This document shows positions 6,989 through 11,799 of a stretch of DNA of 11,799 bases, in pieces. Location of the stretch: the NCBI GenBank assembly GCA_902783085.1, contig CACZPT010000187.1, positions 1-11,799 of the forward strand, written 5' to 3'. The stretch is from an uncultured Methanobrevibacter sp. (GTDB lineage Archaea; Methanobacteriota; Methanobacteria; Methanobacteriales; Methanobacteriaceae). Both the position numbers and the translations under genes were made by a program. The notes beneath the pieces were generated by a model. It was given only the letters and a program-made list of their open reading frames with translations, searched no databases and had not been told where the DNA came from. How positions within the stretch are numbered: the first letter of the stretch is position 1; each line of letters opens with the position of its first letter.

Positions 6989-9353
6989 GTTACTTGCGCC
7001 TGTTGGGTCTATGGAGCATTTAAAAATTGCAATCAATGCTGGTGCCAGTTCTATTTATTTATCTGGAAAAGATTATGGTGCGAGAAAATTTGCCAAAAAC
7101 TTTAGTTTAGATGAAATAAAAGAAGCAGTAAACACTGCACACCTTCATAATGTTAAGGTTTATGTAACTGTTAATACATTAATTAAAGAAGATGAACTAA
7201 AAGAAGTCTTAGATTATTTAAATCACTTATATGCTATTGGTGTTGATGCAGTATTGGTTCAAGACTTAGGCGTTATTGAATTAATTAATAAATATATTCC
7301 TAATTTAAAAATTCATGCATCTACCCAATTAACATGTGAAAATCAAAGGAAAATTGATTATCTTGAAAGTAAAAATGTTAAAAGAGTTGTTCTTGCGCGT
7401 GAAATGAGAAAAAATGAAATTGAAAATATAAAAACGAATATGGAACTTGAAATATTCGCCCATGGAGCATTATGCTATTCATATTCAGGACAATGCCTGA
7501 TGAGTAGTTTCAAAGGTGGAAGAAGTGGAAATAGGGGAAGCTGTGCTCAACCATGTAGGCAAAAATACAAACTATCAAACTCACAAAAACAAGACTATTA
7601 CCTATCCCCAAGAGATTTATGCCTATATGATAAATTAAAAGAAATCTGTGAAATGAATATAAGATGTATTAAAATTGAAGGGAGAATGAGAAGTAAAGAA
7701 TACTTAGCCATTGTAATTAGCAGTTATAGAAAAGCCCTAAATAAATTAAAAAGCAATAAATTCACAAAAACTGAAAATCTTAATTTAGTATTTAACAGAG
7801 GATTTACTGAAGGCCAATTCAGTAATACATATGAAAGAAGTATAAAATCAGGACACATTGGTTTAAAGATTGGAAAAGTGATAAAAAGTGAAAAATCTGA
7901 AATTGCAATAAAATTAATCGATGACATCCTAACAATTCCCGATAAAGGGGACGGATTATTACTAATTAAAAATGATGATGAATATGGTCTTGAAATCTCA
8001 CAAAATCCTACATTAACAACTTTAAAACATTTTAATAAAGGAAAATATAAATCCATTAAAGATATTACTCGTAAAAACAAAGTTTTAATAATAAAAAAAG
8101 TAAAGCAAAATAAAAAAAATAAATTTGATTTAGAAAACTCGCATGTCTACCTTACAAAAAGAAATGTACTTCTAAAAAAAACAAAAGAAATAGAGCAAAA
8201 CTCTAAAAGTTTTATTAAATCAAAGTTAATATTAACATTTTCACTTAAAAATAAATATCCTCACCTAAAAGGAAAATTAACCCTTGCAAATAGGCAGGAA
8301 ATTGAATGTGAAGTAGTTGGAAGTGTAAAATTTGAAACCCCAATTAAAAGAAATATAAGTGAAGAGACGATAAAAAAACAACTTTTAAAAGTTGATAATT
8401 ACCCATACCAAATCACACAAATAAACTTAAACTATGACGGTAGTTTATTTATCTCAATTAAAGAAATAAACAAGATTAGGCGAGAATTATTTGAAAAACT
8501 TAAAAATGAAACAATTAAAAGTTACCAACATAAAGCTAAAAAAATTAACTATAATCCAGAATATAATAAAAAAACAACATATGAAACTAAGTTATCATAT
8601 TATACAAATGATTTGGATAGCTTATATGAAATTAAAGATGTTGAAAGAGTATATATTGAGATTCCACCTACAGATAGTATTAATCACATGGTTAATTTCT
8701 TAAAAAAAGCTATTGAAATTTCATATAATAAAGACTACGAATTAATTTGGAAATGGCCAGATATTGCACACGATAACTTAATAAAATCACTAAATAAAGT
8801 TAGAGGAATATTAAATAAGATGAATATGCATTTAGACATAATGTCAAATGAATTTAATGGTAAATATGGACCATATTCCATGAATATTACAAATAATGAA
8901 AGTATTAATAGTCTTAAAGACTACAAACTCATTACACTTTCAGTTGAATTAACTAAAAATGATTATGAAAATATAATCCATAACTGTCAAGATAACTCAA
9001 AAATAGAAATTATTGTACAAGGCCCAATCGAAATAATGAAAACCAGATATGGATTTAAAGAAGATATTCAAGATGTAAAATTAGTTGATGGAAAGAATAA
9101 TGAATATAAAATATATAAAAGCCTATCAACCGAAGAATTAATTATTTTAAACGATGAAGAAATATCATTAATAAACGAAATTAATTACCTAAAATCCATA
9201 GGATACGTAAACTTTGCAATTGATGGTCGTTGGAGAGATAAATCTTATACCAAAATGATTGATATTTATAAAAAAGCATTAAATAATGAAATTAACACTA
9301 ATGAACTAACAAAATTATCACCAAAAAATACTGTTGGAAATATATTGAAATAA
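6975..9353 (+). CDS. U32-family protein (DUF3656-type), second of an overlapping pair; candidate Fe-S RNA hydroxylase
   Basis: A 792-residue paralogue of the preceding gene, with the same plan. The start at 6975 aligns MRIPELLAPVGS with MVLSELLAPAGS of the first gene and has its own ribosome site. The core motif starts at His163 (HGALC) and has Cys167, Cys174, Cys190 and Cys194, with the same spacings (7, 16, 4) as its partner. KIEGRMRS at 233-240 follows, then a Lys-rich middle region and a second alpha-beta half ending in DGRWR (750-754). Both copies keep every core residue, so neither looks like a decaying duplicate. The 14-base overlap implies coupled translation and roughly equal amounts, as expected for subunits of one complex; UbiU and UbiV are a known heterodimeric U32 pair. 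The substrate is unknown. The many Lys residues would suit RNA binding, but AT-rich genomes also favour Lys codons. Confidence 0.9.
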   Translation: MRIPELLAPVGSMEHLKIAINAGASSIYLSGKDYGARKFAKNFSLDEIKEAVNTAHLHNVKVYVTVNTLIKEDELKEVLDYLNHLYAIGVDAVLVQDLGVIELINKYIPNLKIHASTQLTCENQRKIDYLESKNVKRVVLAREMRKNEIENIKTNMELEIFAHGALCYSYSGQCLMSSFKGGRSGNRGSCAQPCRQKYKLSNSQKQDYYLSPRDLCLYDKLKEICEMNIRCIKIEGRMRSKEYLAIVISSYRKALNKLKSNKFTKTENLNLVFNRGFTEGQFSNTYERSIKSGHIGLKIGKVIKSEKSEIAIKLIDDILTIPDKGDGLLLIKNDDEYGLEISQNPTLTTLKHFNKGKYKSIKDITRKNKVLIIKKVKQNKKNKFDLENSHVYLTKRNVLLKKTKEIEQNSKSFIKSKLILTFSLKNKYPHLKGKLTLANRQEIECEVVGSVKFETPIKRNISEETIKKQLLKVDNYPYQITQINLNYDGSLFISIKEINKIRRELFEKLKNETIKSYQHKAKKINYNPEYNKKTTYETKLSYYTNDLDSLYEIKDVERVYIEIPPTDSINHMVNFLKKAIEISYNKDYELIWKWPDIAHDNLIKSLNKVRGILNKMNMHLDIMSNEFNGKYGPYSMNITNNESINSLKDYKLITLSVELTKNDYENIIHNCQDNSKIEIIVQGPIEIMKTRYGFKEDIQDVKLVDGKNNEYKIYKSLSTEELIILNDEEISLINEINYLKSIGYVNFAIDGRWRDKSYTKMIDIYKKALNNEINTNELTKLSPKNTVGNILK

Positions 9354-9385
9354 TAGTTATCAAATGCTCTTGGCAATACTGTATA

Positions 9386-9394
9386 TTATATAAA
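9386..9394 (+). promoter_or_regulatory. TATA-box promoter of the mutS-like gene
   Basis: TTATATAAA matches the archaeal TATA consensus closely. With the usual spacing of about 25 bases, transcription would begin near 9415, giving a leader of about 13 bases that carries AAAGGG (9412-9417) upstream of the ATG at 9428. It makes the mutS-like gene a separate transcription unit from the U32 pair. The 74-bp gap shows no clear terminator for the U32 genes. Confidence 0.6.
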
Positions 9395-9427
9395 ATGCAC
9401 CATATTAATTAAAAGGGTTTGGTTTAA

Positions 9428-11353
9428 ATGGATGGAGAAATACAGACATTGCAAGAGATAAAAGGAATCGGAGATAAAATTTCTGAAAAAATTATTAGAA
9501 ATGTTGGTGGCGAAAAAGAACTTCAAAAAATAATTGACGAAGTTGATGTAGAAAAAATTATCAATATTGATGGAATTAGTCAAAGAAAAGCCATATCAAT
9601 AATGAATCAACTATTAAACAATGATAATTACGAATTTATAAAAAGCGATAGAGCACTAGAAATCTATGAAGACATTATAAATAAAATTTTAGCTTATTCA
9701 AACACCAGCTATTCAAAAAATAGAATTTTATTGCTATCACCTTCAAAAGATATTGAAAAAATAAAACAACGATTGAAATTCATAATGGACGCAAAACAAA
9801 AAGTTTCACAAATGCCCATAATCAAATTAAGAGGTTTGATGAAAAATTTAAAGGAACTTAAAGATGCAAAAGCTGAATATGATCCAAGCAAAGTAATTTT
9901 AGTTGAAAGCGATGAAGATAATTCATACTTGATGGATTTAGGCCTAAACCAATACTACCCAATTATAACTGCAAGCGATTCTCCTTTACTTCAAGAAGAA
10001 CTGATGAATTATGATTTAATATTTTATGTTTATTCACAGGGAATATTGGACTTTGAAGGAATGCCAAACCTAGTAATGATTAATATTGATGAAAATGATT
10101 ATGAAATTGTTCCAGAGAAAACTATAAACTTTTTTTTACAAAATAAAGATATTATTGAAAGAGTACATGAAATTCAAAAAATTAGAAATAAAGATAGTGT
10201 GCTTGGAGAGATTATTCCAATCATTGACGATTTAAACATTGTAGATAAACAGGAAGTCGATATTGATAAACTTGTAAATTCCTTAAAATATGATATGGAT
10301 GATGAATTGGAAAAAGCAGTGAAAAATATTGACCTTGAAGGAGATGAAATCCTAAACTTATTAAACAATAACTTCCCACCAAAAATAAATAAAATATTTG
10401 ATGAAATTATAAGTAAACGTAAACAAATCATTAAAGAAAAAACAGGGATGGATTTCGACCCATATCTAAAAAAATATCCTATCGAAATTGATGAACAAGA
10501 ACTAGAAAGAGTCAAACTAGAACGATTATCAAAAAAAGAAAATGATATTTTCGATATTAAAAAAAGTGCAGCAATACAACTAAATTCAATAAAACAACAA
10601 GCAATTGATGAAGTAAAAGATGTTATAAAATTCGACTATGAGTTTACCCTTGGAAGTTTTGCATATGAATATGAACTAAATGAACCTGAATTTGGGGATG
10701 AAATAAAATTAAATGGTGCTCTACACCTAGATTTATCATTGAAAAAAGATAATGATGATATTCAAAGGATAGATTATGAATTAACAAAAGATGAAAATAT
10801 TGCACTCCTAACTGGAGCAAATAGTGGTGGTAAAACAACATTACTCGAAACACTAACACAAATATCAATAATGGCTCAAATGGGACTTCCAGTGAGTGCC
10901 AAAAGTGCTGAAATTAAAATATTTAATGAAATATATCACTTCTCCAAAAAAAGATCACTTGATGCTGGTGCTTTTGAATCATTCTTAAATGTATTTATAC
11001 CAATAGTTACAACAAATAGTGAAAAATTAGTTTTATTAGATGAACTTGAAGGAATAACAGAATTAGAAGCGGCCGTAAAAATCATCTCCACATTTATTGA
11101 TATGATTAAAGAATCAAATTCCTATGGAATAATAGTTACTCATATGGCAAGAGAATTAATGAATTATACAAATGTTAGGGTGGATGGAATAGAAGCTAAA
11201 GGATTAGATGAAAATTACAATTTAATTGTAGATAGAACACCAAAAATGAATTTCCTTGCAAAAAGCACCCCAGAATTAATTTTAAAAAGAATATATGAAA
11301 AATCAAATGATGAATTAAAAATAGTATATGCAAGAATTTTAGAAAAATTCTAA
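9428..11353 (+). CDS. MutS-like ATPase (MutS2/MutS5-related) with N-terminal helix-hairpin-helix motifs
   Basis: A 641-residue MutS-superfamily ATPase. The N-terminus has two helix-hairpin-helix motifs, IKGIGDKISEKII (11-23) and INIDGISQRKA (45-55), a non-specific DNA-binding module in place of the mismatch-reading domain I of true MutS. The middle (about 70-430) is mainly helical and fits core, lever and clamp segments, with a charged helical stretch near 355-400. The C-terminal ATPase has Walker A GANSGGKTT (463-471), the family signature region as LDAGAFESFLNVF, Walker B LVLLDELEG with Asp538 and Glu539, and the H-loop His572 in VTHMA. No C-terminal Smr nuclease domain follows, unlike bacterial MutS2. 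It probably handles recombination intermediates or branched DNA as a dimer rather than classical mismatch repair; that role is inferred. From memory, such proteins are annotated simply as MutS in related methanogens. It has its own TATA box. Confidence 0.88.
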   Translation: MDGEIQTLQEIKGIGDKISEKIIRNVGGEKELQKIIDEVDVEKIINIDGISQRKAISIMNQLLNNDNYEFIKSDRALEIYEDIINKILAYSNTSYSKNRILLLSPSKDIEKIKQRLKFIMDAKQKVSQMPIIKLRGLMKNLKELKDAKAEYDPSKVILVESDEDNSYLMDLGLNQYYPIITASDSPLLQEELMNYDLIFYVYSQGILDFEGMPNLVMINIDENDYEIVPEKTINFFLQNKDIIERVHEIQKIRNKDSVLGEIIPIIDDLNIVDKQEVDIDKLVNSLKYDMDDELEKAVKNIDLEGDEILNLLNNNFPPKINKIFDEIISKRKQIIKEKTGMDFDPYLKKYPIEIDEQELERVKLERLSKKENDIFDIKKSAAIQLNSIKQQAIDEVKDVIKFDYEFTLGSFAYEYELNEPEFGDEIKLNGALHLDLSLKKDNDDIQRIDYELTKDENIALLTGANSGGKTTLLETLTQISIMAQMGLPVSAKSAEIKIFNEIYHFSKKRSLDAGAFESFLNVFIPIVTTNSEKLVLLDELEGITELEAAVKIISTFIDMIKESNSYGIIVTHMARELMNYTNVRVDGIEAKGLDENYNLIVDRTPKMNFLAKSTPELILKRIYEKSNDELKIVYARILEKF

Positions 11354-11377
11354 ATACAATTTTCTAAAATATTGTAT
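11354..11377 (+). terminator. Possible 3' hairpin after the mutS-like gene
   Basis: ATACAAT (11354-11360) and ATTGTAT (11371-11377) form a perfect 7-bp inverted repeat with a 10-base loop directly after the stop codon. Archaeal termination relies on T runs rather than hairpins, and no long T run follows, so this may instead be an mRNA 3'-end structure or chance in AT-rich DNA. Confidence 0.3.
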
Positions 11378-11463
11378 AATAATCTAGTTTAACTAATAAT
11401 AGTATTCAACAATAATAAATTGATAACATTAAAAAAAAATACCTTAAGTTCGCATTTAAACAA

Positions 11464-11469
11464 TATAAA
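11464..11469 (+). promoter_or_regulatory. Possible TATA box for the structured RNA candidate (+ strand)
   Basis: TATAAA lies about 26 bases upstream of the left edge of the GC-rich islet, the expected distance from an archaeal TATA box to its start site. This favours + strand transcription, but TATA-like strings are common in this AT-rich gap. Confidence 0.3.
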
Positions 11470-11490
11470 TTAGAAAATTATAAAATGATT

Positions 11491-11564
11491 TTGCCAGCAT
11501 TCTAACTCTCATGAATCATCGCTAGATTACCCTTAGCTCCTCGAGCAACCCTCGAAACTGGCAG
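11491..11564 (+). ncRNA. Candidate structured RNA of unknown class (GC-rich islet, cloverleaf-like fold)
   Basis: About half of these bases are G or C, in a gap that is otherwise strongly AT-rich; GC islets of this kind are a known mark of RNA genes in AT-rich archaea. The ends pair: TGCCAG (11492-11497) with CTGGCA (11558-11563), plus one U-G pair outside. Three inner hairpins fit: ATTC/GAAT (11499-11502 with 11513-11516), GCTAG/TTAGC with a 7-base loop (11521-11537), and TCGAG/CTCGA with a 5-base loop (11541-11555). The layout and 74-base length resemble a tRNA cloverleaf. However, the T-loop GTTCRA, the D-loop GG pair and position-8 U are absent, so it is not an ordinary tRNA. I also see no C/D or H/ACA box set. 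Strand is uncertain: a TATA-like site on the left and T6 at 11583-11588 favour +, whereas the rRNA operon could read through it on the - strand. A degenerate tRNA or a novel RNA are both possible. Confidence 0.4.
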
Positions 11565-11582
11565 CCTATCCAATATTAACTA

Positions 11583-11588
11583 TTTTTT
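11583..11588 (+). terminator. T6 run downstream of the structured RNA candidate
   Basis: TTTTTT on the + strand lies about 19 bases past the end of the GC-rich islet and could end a + strand transcript. It is short, and similar runs occur by chance in this DNA. Confidence 0.3.
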
Positions 11589-11694
11589 AATCATTGATAG
11601 TAAAAATACTTGCTCATAAAAATTTAATTAAATATTAGTCAAAAATGATATGACAATGAAATATATGTGAATAAATAATATATAAAATATTTCT

Positions 11695-11700
11695 AAAAAA
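11695..11700 (-). terminator. T6 run downstream of 5S rRNA
   Basis: AAAAAA on the + strand reads as T6 on the - strand about 15 bases past the 3' end of the 5S gene, followed by further T-rich sequence. It is a plausible end for the rRNA operon transcript. Confidence 0.4.
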
Positions 11701-11714
11701 GTGATTATAAAGAG

Positions 11715-11799
11715 AATAGGCTTGCAGCGAAATGAAATTCCCATAGAAAACCATAGTACACAAACAAAACACAAAAGGACTTCACTACTGGGATCGAAA
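11715..11799 (-). rRNA. rrf: 5S ribosomal RNA, 3' part (5' end outside window)
   Basis: Read on the - strand, the right edge gives the conserved 5S core in order: CGATCCC (loop B/helix III region), GTGAAGTCC (equivalent to the GAAGTTAAGC block), GTACTATGG, then CTATGGGAA (helix IV and loop E region), and finally TTTCGCTGC ahead of the 3' strand of helix I. About 85 of roughly 120 bases are present; about 35 at the 5' end lie beyond the edge. The 3' end is set at about 11715-11718 by typical length; its exact base cannot be fixed because the pairing strand of helix I is missing. The usual methanogen order 16S-23S-5S implies that 23S and 16S lie to the right on the same strand, so the operon reads toward the mutS-like gene. 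Confidence 0.85.

Larger units (their letters stand above)
11354..11714. other. Non-coding stretch between the mutS-like gene and 5S rRNA
   Basis: No credible protein gene lies here on either strand; the DNA is very AT-rich apart from one GC-rich islet (11491-11564, listed separately). It also holds the post-mutS hairpin (11354-11377), an A9 run at 11431-11439 that reads as T9 on the - strand, and two T6 runs (11583-11588 on +, 11695-11700 on -). The flanking mutS-like gene and rRNA operon read toward each other, so termination signals on both strands are expected. Confidence 0.6.

Noticed and set aside
7724..8080. Reverse-strand 118-codon frame inside the second U32 gene, hydrophobic and resembling a membrane protein
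   Set aside because: Its Phe/Leu/Ile richness is the mirror of Lys/Glu/Asn codons on the coding strand; no start signals or family match.
10174..10515. Reverse-strand 113-codon Ser-rich frame inside the mutS-like gene
   Set aside because: Antisense shadow of a helical, charged region; no ribosome site and no recognisable motif.
11491..11564. The GC-rich islet as an ordinary tRNA gene
   Set aside because: Neither strand shows the T-loop GTTCRA, the D-loop GG, U at position 8 or a normal anticodon loop; only the overall layout is tRNA-like.
11491..11564. The GC-rich islet as a hammerhead ribozyme or C/D box sRNA
   Set aside because: CGAAAC is present on the + strand but the required CUGAUGA core is not; no RUGAUGA/CUGA box pair is found on either strand.
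1..11799. CRISPR arrays, insertion sequences, toxin-antitoxin or phage defence genes
   Set aside because: No regularly spaced repeats, transposase motifs, terminal inverted repeats or defence-type domains were seen; the window is mostly housekeeping genes.

Overview
The window comes from an AT-rich methanogenic archaeon, most likely Methanobacteriales and probably close to Methanobrevibacter. Evidence: an archaeal MCM helicase, aIF2-beta, an NMD3 homologue, a short archaeal-type TyrRS, TATA-box promoters and oligo-T stops. The genus is an inference from protein character and base composition.

Layout, left to right. The C-terminal part of MCM (cut by the left edge) is followed by aIF2-beta, NMD3, TyrRS and a 68-residue protein, all on the + strand and closely spaced: a replication and translation cluster. 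A thymidylate kinase gene then faces them on the - strand, with a T8 stop between the converging genes. Across an 84-bp divergent promoter region containing a perfect 16-bp palindrome, two large U32-family (DUF3656-type) genes run on the + strand and overlap by 14 bases. A clear TATA box then leads into a MutS-like ATPase with N-terminal helix-hairpin-helix motifs. The last 446 bases hold no protein gene. They contain a GC-rich islet of about 75 bases that can fold into a cloverleaf-like shape, and the 3' two-thirds of a 5S rRNA on the - strand. That rRNA implies an rRNA operon continuing beyond the right edge and reading toward mutS.

How the genes fit together. Most are information-processing genes: DNA replication (MCM), dTTP supply (Tmk), translation initiation (aIF2-beta), large-subunit biogenesis (NMD3), tRNA charging (TyrRS) and DNA transactions (MutS-like). 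Characterised bacterial U32 proteins are mostly oxygen-independent RNA or quinone hydroxylases with an Fe-S cluster, not proven proteases. The two overlapping U32 genes, both with the full four-Cys motif, are therefore best read as a candidate pair of anaerobic RNA-modifying (or cofactor-hydroxylating) enzymes, possibly a heterodimer. The points most worth follow-up are this U32 pair and the unassigned structured GC-rich islet beside the 5S gene.
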